This document shows, piece after piece, positions 22,622 through 32,967 of a stretch of DNA of 64,000 nt. The stretch comes from Nematopogon swammerdamellus. Lineage: Eukaryota; Arthropoda; Insecta; Lepidoptera; Adelidae. Location of the stretch: the NCBI GenBank assembly GCA_946902875.1, contig OX336355.1:18199347-18263346 (forward strand), in the 5' to 3' direction. Position numbers and translations under genes: made by a program. Position 1 is the first letter of the stretch. Each line of letters begins with the position of its first letter. The notes under the pieces were generated by a model. The model worked only from the letters and a program-made list of their open reading frames with translations, made no database searches and was not told the origin of the DNA.

Positions 22622-23034
22622 GGTTTTTCGAATACGGAAAATACGGAACCCTACAAACCGACCCACTGCGAGTCGGCCTCGCGCACCGAGGGTTCCGTAC
22701 CTACCACGTAATTGGCCGGTTATTATTTTTTCGCACTATAATCACACTAAGTTTGATGCTTGTATGTATTACCGTTTTTACGATAGAGAAAAATCAAAAT
22801 AAAGTTGAAAAAAAAATTGATTCTTGTAAAGGGGTTCCCTATATGTCTTTTTATTAGTTTTTTTTTTATTATTTGTTAGAATATTCGCCACAATAACACA
22901 TATTCTGTGCTGTGACACATATTCTGAAAATTTCAATCGGCTTCCTTTTACGGTTCAAAAGATAAAGCCCTTTAAAGACTGATAGACGAACGACACTTAG
23001 GCTTAATAATAAGCCTGTGCGGTACAGAACCCTA
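22622..23034 (-). mobile_element. 'agggttccgtac' repeat family, long copy
   Basis: Read on the minus strand it has AGGGTTCTGTACCGCACAGG, ATCTTTTGAACCGTAAAAGG, CGGTAATACATACAAGC and the CGGTGCGCGAGGCCGACTCG end. It aligns colinearly with 62,484-62,945. Non-coding; the class is unknown to me. Confidence 0.6.
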
Positions 23035-23408
23035 ATAAAGCTTTCAAAATCATCTTTCGGCATTTATGTTTTTACCCCCCTAAACCTTATCCGATTTTAT
23101 GTTGTAATAAGGACGAATCTACGTTCCTGTCTTTATATTTTTTTAATATCTAAAGTGATGGATGACTCAATAAATATAATGAACTTCATGACAACGAAAA
23201 ATAAAAAATTCAATTTTTTTCGGTCGTAATAATGTTTTTTAGCTCCGGTGTTGTAGGTATATTGACATAAATTGACGTAGGTATATTGATAATAGGAACG
23301 TAGATTGGACTGTCCTTAAGACAAGAAATATTTTTTTTTAAATTGGATAAGATTTAGTTGCCTAGAAAACAGAAATGCCGAAAGAAGATTTAGGATGGAG
23401 AAAGTTAA
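23031..23408. mobile_element. Inverted-repeat MITE, copy 1
   Basis: Left arm ATCATCTTTCGGCATTTATG and CTAAACCTTATCC; right arm mirrored by GGATAAGATTTAG and AAATGCCGAAAGAAGAT. A second internal pair is ACGAATCTACGTTCCTGTC against AGGAACGTAGATTGGACTG. A second copy lies at 60,835-61,168. The right end runs straight into the 33-bp minisatellite. Confidence 0.65.
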
Positions 23409-23409
23409 C

Positions 23410-23838
23410 TCTGTCTCGTCTTAAGTAGTCATATTTAAAGTCCGTCTCGTCTTAAGTAGAGTCATATTTAAAGTCCGTCTCGTCTTAAGTAGAGTCATAT
23501 TTAAAGTCCGTCTCGTCTTAAGCAAGGTCACATTTAAAGTCCGTCTCGTCTTAAGTAGAGTCATATTTAAAGTCCGTCTCGTCTTAAGTAGAGTCATATT
23601 TAAAGTCCGTCTCGTCTTAAGTAGAGTCATATTTAAAGTCCGTCTCGTCTTATGGAGAGTCATATTTAAAGTCCGTCTCGTCTTAAGTAGAGTCATATTT
23701 AAAGTCCGACTCGTCTTAAGTAGAGTCATATTAAAAGTCCGTCTCGTCTTAAGTAGAGTCATATTTAAAGTGCGTCTCGTCTTAAGTAGAGTCATATTTA
23801 AAGTCCGTCTCGTCTTAAGTAGGATGTCATATTTAAAG
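23410..23838. repeat. 33-bp minisatellite, about 13 copies
   Basis: Unit GTCCGTCTCGTCTTAAGTAG plus AGTCATATTTAAA. Since 33 is a multiple of three, one minus-strand frame stays open and reads MTLLKTRRTLN repeats; this is not a gene. The second MITE copy at 61.17 kb carries only one GTCTCGTCTTAAG, so the array grew from that seed. Confidence 0.95.
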
Positions 23839-24282
23839 TCAAAGCACAGTCAGCATAAACTCGTATTGTAGACCCATCAACACGTCAGAGATCTCATTCA
23901 TGAGATTTCGGACCGGTTTCGAAATCCCTCTCGTCCCGTTTATATCCTTGCTAAAATACGAGCAAGACGCAAGCAAGCAGCTCGCCAAAACGACTTATAA
24001 TAAGTTTATCGGATCAAATTAATGTAATCAGGTGTTCCCTCCAGATCCCGCTAGGCAGCGCCACAGAGCGATCGATGGATCAGTGCGAGGGGAGCGGATA
24101 TATATAGCGAAATTGGCAAGTGTGAGCGGGAGGTATGATGGTTGTGTTATTATTACGCTTGCAAAAATTACAATATTTATAAGAAATTACTGTATAAAGT
24201 TTAATTTCTGGACGCACCAAATTAGATTCACGGGGGCAAAAAGTTCAAAACGAGGGTGCAGTTAATAAAACCATTATAACAA

Positions 24283-24525
24283 GTGGCAGATGGCCGAGTG
24301 GTCTGGGCGTCGGCTTCTCCTGCGTGAGGTCCGAGGTTCGAATCAGGCCGGTGTGTACCAATGAGTTTTTTTCTGAAGGAAAAAAAAAATTACGTGCATA
24401 CCTACACCTGCTGCTTCGCCGTTCGGAACCGGTGTAAAACTGTAGGTTCCTTCTCTTACCACTTACTAGGTGGTAGGCTCGAATTGTAGCCGACTGGGTT
24501 GGTACCGCCGCGCCGTACTGAATGT
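24283..24525 (+). mobile_element. SINE-B, 3'-truncated
   Basis: A box TGGCCGAGTGG, B box GGTTCGAATCAGG, core to 'CCGTACTGAATGTAA', then a break about 30 bp before an element D. Confidence 0.85.
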
Positions 24526-24557
24526 AACGTATCGTGACTTTTATTTAAAGAAAAAAA

Positions 24558-24890
24558 GTGTGGGGCTGATACTTAAAAAGAATAGCCCCACTTCATCTCT
24601 CCCCATGCATGTCGTAAAAGGCGACTAAGGGATAAGGACAAGATGCCGTGCTAAGGGGCGACAGGCTCGCCACCTCGCACCTTGGCACGGTACTTCCACT
24701 GAGTCGTGCAGCAGGTGGGTCTTCGTGCCTTACTTGCTGCTTGATCGATTGAATATTGTTCGAATACTTTGCGAAACGTGGTGGTCGGTGTTGTGCTGTA
24801 ATTTAGCAGAGTTCTTGCAGCACAATACCGATTACTCTGCTTACCCCGATTGTCGGGATTCAGCGTGTGCGATATGTATGTATGTAAAAA
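24558..24890 (+). mobile_element. Element D, full-length
   Basis: GTGTGGGGCTGATAC...GCCCCAC hairpin, GTCGTAAAAGGCGACTAAGG, CTTACTTGCTGCTTGATCG, end CGATATGTATGTATG. Confidence 0.85.
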
Positions 24891-26147
24891 AAATTCTACT
24901 GTTCCATAAAAGATGAGAACATGAAATATTGATACACAAGACATTACTCAAAGAGCAATGATAAGTACAAATAGCTCTTAAAACTGAATAGGCAATATTT
25001 TAATGTAACGAATTAATCACAATACTCGAACACTTACAAGTACACGACACCCGTACTCAGTATTCATTAAAATTGTAAAATATCTCTTACTCGGCCAACA
25101 TCGGATCATTTACAGAAAAAGTACGAAGAGAATAATTCATATTTTTACATATTTAATGCATAAAATTTGCTCAATTTGCCGCGCAAAAAGAGTTCCCTCA
25201 AACCGCGCGCCACCATCAAAAGCGACCGTCAAATAAAACCGCCTCTGGATGATAGATGGCGTGCGTTGTGTCACTAAATCAAAATGGCGACTAAGCGCGC
25301 TGTCCCTCTTTCGCTTTATTGTTTGATGTATCTCATGTCTTTTTCTTTCGCACGATTATACCTGACGTCAAAGGAATTGCCCATTATTATGACTACCCGC
25401 AATAAATGTTTTGATTAATGTTTTAACAAAGTCTCCATTATTATGGGTTTAATAACACGCTGCGAGGAGTTTATGAAGACGTGTCTGGGTAATGATATCA
25501 CTCAATCTGCTACGATTCTTGTTTGATTTGTCAATCACGAGATGGCGTGTTTAGAATATCGATTGCGTGGTTAGATCATTTTACAATGCGTTGCTCTTTT
25601 CATGGTATTATTCATTGTGCTACATAATTGACGAGTTATATATTGACGATCTGTATTTAAAGTAAGTAGTTACTATCTGTGATATTTTTATTTTAGTGTA
25701 TACAATTTTAATCTTATATAACTTTAATTTGTTTGACTAATTTGGCAATTCTTTTGATGCTAGATGTTTGTTTTAATTTTGTGTGTTTTTATTGTTAAAT
25801 AATTAAACAATTTAAATGTACTTACCTATTTCTGATTTTAAACGATTGACTAAGTAATTTGACAATTCTTTTGATGCTACCATTTTTTTTATTTTTTTAT
25901 TGATATAATTGTATTTTTAACCTTTGCCAATTCTATTGACGCGAAGTATTTTTTTAATGTTTTATTTTAATTTTGCTCTAGTTTTAATTGCCTTTTCATG
26001 CACAAAACTGTATTTTTCTGTATTTTCAATTTTTTTTTATTTCATTGACAATTTGCTTAGGTTTGTTGTTGTTGTTGTTGATTTGGGGTTGGCTCTAGGC
26101 CTGCAAACTAGTCCCGCTTGGTTGGGGACCTTCGTGCAAAACCCCTA
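24891..26147. other. Spacer with a GC-richer patch
   Basis: AT-rich overall. The stretch 25,195-25,370 is richer in CG and holds AATGGCGAC and GATGGCGTG motifs. No transcript structure can be supported. A T-rich part runs 25,680-26,080. Confidence 0.35.
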
Positions 26148-26229
26148 TCCCTTAGTCGACTTTTACGACATGCGACGGGGAGAGATGCAGTGGGGCTATT
26201 CTTTTTAAGTACCGACCCCACACGGTACC
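26148..26229 (-). mobile_element. Element D 5' head
   Basis: Only the first 80 bp remain, including the GTGGGGT...GCCCCAC hairpin. Confidence 0.7.
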
Positions 26230-26254
26230 AATTTGCTTAGGTATGTGTGTATGT

Positions 26255-26840
26255 TATTGCTTAGGCAATCGACATCTATTTTATAGATCGAACGTCGTAC
26301 GATGCAACTTGTGCTAGACGTCGTCGGTACAAGTGTGCGTGCACGCACACGCAGTATTGTGATACGTGACACGATCCCTACGACGATGCTATCGCGCTCT
26401 CGCCCCCACCCGCCCACAGATGACAAGAACGAGCGAGAAAGACGTCATGCGGCGCGTTTGCCGTCTTTCCGCCCACTCCCATCACCAGCAGGCAAGCAAG
26501 AACGAGAACGCGATACCACCGCACTGTCACACGATCCTATCCGTGACGACATGGCTTCTTAACACGCCATAACATGCTCAGGCGAAACAAACAACGTTTG
26601 TCACTGTCACTCTTTATAACAGCAACCGGGCATGCTGCACACACGCGTCACCGACTCGAAACAGACTTGCGTGCGTTCAACACGCGCCGCACACGCCGTA
26701 TGAAGCGGCTGTCCGTGAAATCTGCATTATATGCAGATTTCACGAACTTTACGATTTAATGAACATATTTTTTCGGGAGTGATGTATAGGATGTGGGCCA
26801 ATCTATAAAATAGATAACGATGGCTTAGGCTGAAATTATT
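26255..26840. mobile_element. Candidate MITE with GC-rich interior
   Basis: GACATCTATTTTATAGAT at the left is mirrored by ATCTATAAAATAGATAACG at the right, and GCTTAGGC lies outside both. The interior (26,330-26,700) is much richer in G+C and contains a perfect 14-bp hairpin, CGTGAAATCTGCAT with loop TAT, at 26,714-26,744. No target duplication was resolved. Confidence 0.45.
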
Positions 26841-27612
26841 AGTCCCTTGCCATGGCTAGACCCAGAAAGTTACAATTGTTTTTTTTTTTTTTAAATAAAA
26901 TGTGACGAACTCAAGTGTACCGATGGTACCTAACACTGAAATGAATAAATGAAATGAAATATCTTTCTTTGGTCGATTATTTTATCTTCATCCGTTGTTC
27001 CTACGTTCGTCTTACATGTGTTTCGGATAGGTATCATATCATGAACATTTCATCATATTTTTTCGTAACAATGAAACCCTCTATTGACTTAGCTTCATGT
27101 GATTAACTCAAAAACTACTCAACCGATTTACATTACAGCGGCGGGCACAATTAGTCCTTAGACACATATAATAATTACACTTTATTTTATTATCTTTTTT
27201 CAATTCAACGAATTTTATAACATAATTTTTATTGATATTTATTAATAAAAATATATTTACATATCTTATGTTTTTAGATTTGCATTTAGCAATAACATTG
27301 AAATATTTTAAGACCTAAAAAGTTGTACATCTGAAAAAATCAATTACATCGAATAAATGAAATTAAATGAAATCTCCGACAGTGTCAAATGAAACCCCTA
27401 AAAACATGTTTTTTCATACCTGAAATGACAAGTACGTATGTATTATTATTGGTACCTATGTTATATTTGACATATTTAGTAATTTATATGTATGTAAATA
27501 CAAATAGTTTTTATTTAACCATCACGTACTTAGATGTATTTAAGTATTCTCTTTTTTATTTCACGTTTCTTTTAAATTTTACATTAATTTTACATAAGTA
27601 ATAAAAATATAC
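26841..27612. other. AT-rich spacer
   Basis: Low complexity; no supported gene or repeat apart from short ATGAAATGAAAT runs. Confidence 0.4.
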
Positions 27613-27665
27613 ATCATCATCATCATCATCATCAGCCTGTATCGGTCCACTGCTGGACATAGGCA
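27612..27665 (-). mobile_element. RTE-type 3' end with (ATG)n tail
   Basis: Seen as (CAT)n followed by CAGCCTGTATCGG and CCACTGCTGGACATAGGC. In reverse this is the well-known lepidopteran ending 'GTCCAGCAGTGGAC...(TGATG)n'. A second scrap, CAGCTGGACATACGCCTCTC, is at about 45,575. Confidence 0.65.
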
Positions 27666-27934
27666 AAAATATACAAAATCAATATAAAAATTAAATAAAA
27701 ACGGTAATACCGCCGGCGGCGGGAGACAAACCTCCAAGCACGCCGGCGGGTGCAGGCCGTGGCTACGGAGCTCTCCGGGACGACGCGAGGCAAGCTACGA
27801 GCGATAGGTGGTGGTACTAGACACGTAGGCCACCACCACCCCCATAAGTATTCTTATTATTAATTTATTTTCTGATGCATATATTTTATTAACTTTAAAA
27901 TTGTAATGAGACAAATGTATAATTATTGTATCTT

Positions 27935-28430
27935 CAATTTTCACGCTCATCTATTATGCTACTACCTACATACATTTCTATAACATCCAAAAGTTGACTG
28001 GCAGAAATCTCTGTAAGGGATAATCCCGCTTTTGCACCTAATGTAAATGTTTTTTTTTTTTATGGAAACTGACACGGTTGGCTACATCACCTACAACATC
28101 CGTGATGTCAGCCCATAACACCGGCTGAACTTGGTGCCACGTCAGTGCTTCCCTTCGGTCGTGCCGGCTACACTGAACTGGACGGAAAACACAAACTATT
28201 TACATAGCCGTTTCGACCGACCTTTCATTCAGTGCGGTGGTACCAACCCGGGCGGGTTAAACCCTACCACCTAGTGATATAAGAAGGGAGTCATATGCCT
28301 TAGTCGCCTTTTACGACATACACGGGGAGAGATGCAGTGGGGCTATTCTTTTAAAGTACCGGCCCCACACGGTACTATGTGCTTATTAATGTTTCCTGGA
28401 GCAATAAAGTATTTTCTATCTATCTGTCCG
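27935..28430 (+). mobile_element. LINE 3' tail interrupted by SINE-C
   Basis: The left part (27,935-28,049) has CAAAAGTTGACTGGCAGAAA and CTAATGTAAATG. The right part (28,376-28,430) has GAGCAATAAAGTATTTTCTA. The SINE-C at 28,050-28,375 splits them. The same tail at 41 kb is also split by a SINE. Confidence 0.7.
28050..28375 (-). mobile_element. SINE-C composite, full-length
   Basis: Minus strand: CCGTGTGGGGCCGGTACTTT with hairpin partner GCCCCAC and TCGTAAAAGGCGACTAAGG, all from element D. It then switches at 'CATATGACTCCC' into the SINE-A core (ATTACTAGGTGG-type onward) and ends in CATAAAAA. It has no 5S segment. It looks about 97% identical by eye to 56,707-57,038. Confidence 0.9.
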
Positions 28431-28876
28431 TCTTTATTTTTATTATTGTATTTTCTAGAATATGCTCGAAAATCACTTTCGAACGACCTGCCGAAAACAA
28501 TTTTCCAGTAGACCACCTGTGCATTTAGAACGATGCACACCTAACTATTAAGAGAATTTATAAGAACATCAGCTAGTTATCGCGTCGATAAAAAAAATAG
28601 TAATCGCTTTAAAAAGAGATAGCAAATCGCTTAATGCATTGTTAAAAAGCGCCGCTATATAAAAAGAAAAAGTTCCAACCAGTATTAATTACTAAATGCG
28701 AATCAATCATTATTACCATCGGGCCATCGGCTCTTGATAAATGGGGGTTGAATGAAGCGGAATGTCGAAACAGTGAAAGTCGACAGGTCGACAGTCATAC
28801 AGCCGAACACAACAGTCCTCTGTCAGAAACTGGAACAAAATTTTGAAATACCGGTAACACTGAAAACGGCGTGAGG

Positions 28877-29159
28877 TTTTTTTTTTATGGAAACTGACAC
28901 GGTTGGCTACATCACCTATAACATCCGTGATGCCAGATGTCAGCCCATAACACCGGGTGAACTTGGTGCCACGTCAGTGCTTCCCTTCGGTCGAGCCGTT
29001 TCGACCGACCTTTCAGTGCGGTGGTACCAACCCGGGCGGGATAAACCCTACCACCTAGTAATATAAGAAGGGAGTCATATCCCTTAGTCGCCTTTTATGA
29101 CATACACGGGGAGATATGCAGTGGGGCTATTCTTTTAAAGTACCGGCCCCACGCGGTAC
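28877..29159 (-). mobile_element. SINE-C composite with internal deletion
   Basis: Same order as the copy at 28.05 kb but lacks about 50 bp between 'GGTCG' and 'CCGTTTCG', and has a 9-bp local duplication (TGCCAGATGTCAG). Confidence 0.85.
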
Positions 29160-29267
29160 AAAACGGTCGAGAAAACGCTATGTCAATATTTCGTTTCGTT
29201 GTGTCGTTTCGATCGCATTTTCCGTTTACGTTTTCACCGTGGACAAGCGAGCGGGTGACGGCGGGAG

Positions 29268-29606
29268 TAAACGACTGCCAGTGGGTGACCCCGACGTGTC
29301 CCGCGATCTAGAACCCACTGCAACTCCGTAGGGATGTCGGCGCCCTAAGTGTGTTCTATTGCTTATTCCATGAGCAAGGAGGAGCTCTTTGATGCCATCC
29401 CGCCGTCCCCTTTCCACCTCCGGAAAACGCGCACTGGGCAGGGATTACACCGCGGAAGCGTACCAAGCGGTTCTGCAGATCTTTCCTCCAAAGAACTGCT
29501 AAACTCTGGAACTGTTCTTTGAATAAAAGACCTACAGAACCGGTTGGTGCGTTTCCGTGGTAGCTCGATTGAATAGGGGTGCATCCCCTGCCCAGTACGC
29601 GTATGA
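29268..29606. mobile_element. Two LINE-2 fragments joined in opposite directions
   Basis: Plus-strand piece 29,268-29,517 (GGTGACCCCGACGTGTCCCG, matching 30,439 onward) meets a minus-strand piece 29,518-29,606 whose reverse reads like 5400-5490 (GCATCCCCTGCCCAGTACGC as seen here). Both break inside the coding end. Confidence 0.65.
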
Positions 29607-30000
29607 AATGAAATGAAATGTATTTTTATTTATCTCGTCCAATACAATATAGATACAAGAAAAAAAACACAACAGTCAAGACAAATTGGACCTGACACAG
29701 CCTTTGCCCCTCACCACCGAGTCCGGGAGCTGGTGAGAGGGACGCTGATTTTAAGTTAGGCCCAAGTACACAACACAAGCAATATTCTAAACATATACTC
29801 TAACCTAACATCAACATATACACAAAGACCAGAGAAAAGGGGAGAAGGAGAATTCTTACAGTTACAGTACACTAAACCACACACAAAAACAAAACAATCC
29901 GTTCGTCCGTCCGTCGGTCCTCACATCATAACTCTTAATTTTGGGGACATAAGGCCTTAATTTCATAGGATTTTAGGATATTTTTTTTCATAGGAATGTC
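29607..30000 (-). mobile_element. Probable LINE 3' end with (ATTTC)n tail
   Basis: Begins ATGAAATGAAATGAAATG (tail in reverse), then a TTATTTATCTCGTCC-type untranslated region. No coding was recovered; the inner limit is uncertain. Confidence 0.45.
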
Positions 30001-30299
30001 GGTCGACCTATAGTAGCTACTCGATTCTGGATCAGCTGCATCTCCACATCGCAGGCGGGTGGCGACCAAATTGGCGGTTACACCACACTCACCGATTATA
30101 GCCCGATTTGCGTAAACGCCCAGCTCGAAGCTTCATAAATACCGCCGCCACCACCGCCGCCCCCTCCACCGCTGCTGGGATTGTACGGCGAAAATTGAAT
30201 CGTACGAGATTACACGCTTTGCGGCGTTCGCGTAGTTTGCCCAGTTTTGGAACGGTAGGTACTACTGGCGTGATAGCATTTTGAACAGGAAATTGTACA

Positions 30300-30893
30300 T
30301 TTCAAATGGAACACATAATTCTTCTGTATAAATCGCAGATCAGGTCCTGCTTGGAGTACTGCTCGCACCTGTGGGATGGCTCTGCCAAATACCAGCTTGC
30401 GTCTCTGGACTCAATCCAGCGTCGAGCCGTGCGACTAGTGGGTGACCCCGACCGAAGTGTCCTGCGATCTAGAACCACTGCAACACCGTAGGGATGTCGG
30501 CTCCCTAAGTGTCTTCTATCGCTTATTCCATGGGGAGTGCTCGGAGGAGCTGTTTAATGCGATCCCGCCGTTCCCTTTCCACCTCCGCACCACGCGCACT
30601 GGGCAGGGATTGCATCCCTACACGCTGGACTTACCGCGGATGCGTACCAATCGATTCTGCAGATCTTTCCTCTACAGAACCGGTAAACTCTGGAACGCTC
30701 TCCCTATGCCCATATATTTCCCCCCAAGTACAGTCTCGGGTCCTTCAAGAGGGGCGTGAATGGGCACCTGTCAGGCCGGCATGGCATTCGCAAACCCCGC
30801 ATACGACCGAATGTCCATGCGCGTCGTTAGACACCTTATGGGTGGCTCGGCGCCATATGTCGCGCTGTCAATAAAAAAAAATATATAATAATA
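30300..30893 (+). pseudogene. LINE-2 reverse transcriptase C-terminus, frameshifted
   Basis: Frame at 30,306 reads ILLYKSQIRSCLEYCSHLWD and ASLDSIQRRAVRLVGDPD. After a frame change at about 30,470 it reads LEPLQHRRDVGSLSVFYRLF, LHPYTLDLPRMRTNRFCRSF and TGKLWNALPMPIYF, with a stop near 30,760. The tail GGTGGCTCGGCGCC...TCAATAAAAAA follows. It belongs to the CR1/Jockey group and is the most complete LINE-2 here. Confidence 0.85.
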
Positions 30894-30942
30894 ATCTCTC
30901 ACAAGACTGGATGTAGACCAACTCGCTTCCGTGCACTGGCTA

Positions 30943-31004
30943 TACGCTTCGGGGACCTCTTTGGGGAGACCGAGGGTTTCCACCAAAGAGGTACCCGAAG
31001 CGTA
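30943..31004. repeat. 22-bp near-perfect stem-loop
   Basis: TACGCTTCGGGGACCTCTTT plus GG, an 18-nt loop, then the inverse CCAAAGAGGTACCCGAAGCG plus TA with one mismatch. Its size is like a microRNA precursor, but either strand could be transcribed and no family is recognised. Confidence 0.6.
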
Positions 31005-31490
31005 GAGGCAATACAATATGAGGTTGTCAAGACGAACAACTAATCGGAAACACATAATGAAGGACGGCACCATTGACATCTGCCGCGTGGTTGGGTCAAG
31101 GGCCAGATCCAGAAGGCAACCTACTCGACACTGCGCGCATAGTCCGGAGGTTTCTCTCTTTGGAACCCGACCATCACTATTCACTATGCTGCGCAAAAGT
31201 AGCATTCTAGGTCAGAGGGGAACGCGCTATCCAGGGCCGTCTGGCGATGCAGGGGCCCTTGGGCACAAAACAATTTGGGGCCATCTTTAGAAAGAAAAAA
31301 ATTTTAATAAAAAAACAATAATAAAAAAGTATAACTTTTATTTAGTAATTGTAATACAAATATTAATTACAATAATTATACACTTTTAAGAAATGAATCT
31401 TAACTACGATTTTACATTTTATTAGAGCGAGTTTAATTTTTTTTTACAATAATTAAATGCCGTATTTACATGAAAATAGTTTTTTTTTAT

Positions 31491-31746
31491 TTTTTTTTTT
31501 ATGGCAACTGACACGGTTGGCTACATCACCTACAACGTCCGTGATGTCAGCCTATAACACCGGGTGAACTAGGTGCCATGTCAGTGCTTTCCCCTTTGAT
31601 CGTGCCGGCTACACTGAACTGGTCGGAAAACACAAACTATTTACATAGCCGTTTAGACCGACGTTTCATTCAGTGCGGTGGTACCAACCCGGGCGGGTTA
31701 AGCACTACCACCAAGTAAGATTAGGAGGGAAGGAACCTACAGTTTT
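31491..31746 (-). mobile_element. SINE-A, 5'-truncated
   Basis: T-run, ATGGCAACTGACACGGTTGG through the core to AGGAACCTACAGTTTT. Inserted within the hAT-type element. Confidence 0.8.
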
Positions 31747-32043
31747 AATAGTGATTTTGTTAGCTTACGGGGCCAATTTTTCCGGTATACTGTAATTGTT
31801 AACAACACAACTACGTCCGAAAAAATCTTTTTTTTTACCAAATTTGTTTTAATGTCTTTATTAAACTTATGGAAAGCCACTAATTATTATCCTATATAGC
31901 CTTAATATTGTACCGTTTAATTGTAATTAATTTATTTCTATCGGGTATCAGAGAATTTTTTGGCGTCTCAGCTGCCATATTATAACATTTTTTTCTAAAT
32001 ACAGCTTTGAGACAGCTGATACTATACTCAATTCACTCAATTA

Positions 32044-32967
32044 CGTGGGGCACACTAAAAGTTTCCGGAATTAATAAGAATAAAATACTATTAAAGGTCA
32101 AAAATGAATTTATTGTTTCTCAAAATATTCTCCCTTTGCGTAAATGCACTTTTTCATACGATTAAACCAATTTTGAAAACTTTTGTGCCACTCCTCCGTG
32201 GTGACCTCAGAAACGTGTTTTTCATATTCTTCGACAGCCTCTTCTGGTGATGAAAATTGTTGACCGCGTAATTGGTTCTTAATTTTTGGGAACAGAAAAA
32301 AGTTACAAGGTGCCGTCACCTGTTACTATGTCCCACACCAAATTTGAAGCGCCTTTGTTGAATCTGGTAAGCATGGCATTGCACCAAGTGACGCGGTGCG
32401 TTTTTTGAGCCTCGGTCAAATTGTGTGGCATCCACCGCGAGCACAGCTTTCTCACACCCAAATGTTTGTGTAGGATTGATTGTATTTGACTCATGCCTAT
32501 GTCTAAGGATGCCCGAATCTCATGGTAGGTCACATGCCTGTCTGTTTCGATCATACGGCGCACAGCATCGATGTTTTTGTTGTTCACAGCGGTGAACGGG
32601 CGACCATCGCGAGATTCGTCACTGAGATTGACACGACCGCGCTTGAATTCTGCAAACCAGCAATAAATAGTCGTCTTGCATGGTGCTTCATCGCCAAAAG
32701 CAGATTGAAGCCGAGCGAGGCTCTGATGAGCTGTCAAATTACACTTAAAATCGTAGAAAATCATACTACGAAAATTTTCCCGGGTTAAATTTATGTTATT
32801 GTAGACACGCAATTTTTAAAATGGCGCCACAATGGAAAAACAATTGACAGTCAGATGAAACAAACTGCATTCTACAGCCAAAGAGTTCCATTTTCAAATG
32901 TTGTAATTACTTTTTAAATATTGTTTATGTAAGTGGCCAATTCCGGAAACTTTTAGTGTGCCCTATG
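32044..32967 (-). mobile_element. Deleted mariner element
   Basis: Both ends carry GGGCACACTAAAAGTTTCCG in inverted orientation, flanked by TA (32,042-43 and 32,968-69). At 924 bp it is about 350 bp shorter than an intact mariner of roughly 1.28 kb. Confidence 0.92.
32110..32812 (-). pseudogene. Mariner transposase, internally deleted
   Basis: From 32,812: an N-terminal helix-turn-helix region (FRSMIFYDFKCNLTAHQSLA, FGDEAPCKTTIYCWFAEF), the linker (VTYHEIRASLDIG), WMPHNLTEAQKTHRVTWC, then IVTGDG with the first catalytic Asp. The frame then jumps at about 32,305 to APCNFFLFPKIKNQLRG and ends CIYAKGEYFEKQ. The segment with the second Asp is gone, and the third catalytic Asp (APCD/NDF in the family) reads Asn. 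About 110 residues are missing, so it is inactive. Confidence 0.92.

Noticed and set aside
23421..23795. Minus-strand frame reading MTLLKTRRTLN eleven times
   Set aside because: A 33-bp minisatellite keeps any stop-free frame open; not a repeat protein gene.
23410..23838. CRISPR-like array
   Set aside because: Units are contiguous with no unique spacers, and the genome is eukaryotic.
25812..25830. 6-nt exon on the minus strand (ATCAG|AAATAG|GTAAGT)
   Set aside because: The upstream side has no pyrimidine tract and the exon would be implausibly small.
26302..26572. Overlapping plus-strand frames rich in Arg/Ser
   Set aside because: They lie in the GC-rich interior of a candidate MITE, and two phases are open at once.
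30771..31205. 144-codon minus-strand frame
   Set aside because: Partly antisense to the LINE-2 tail and crosses the inverted stem-loop; no recognised domain.
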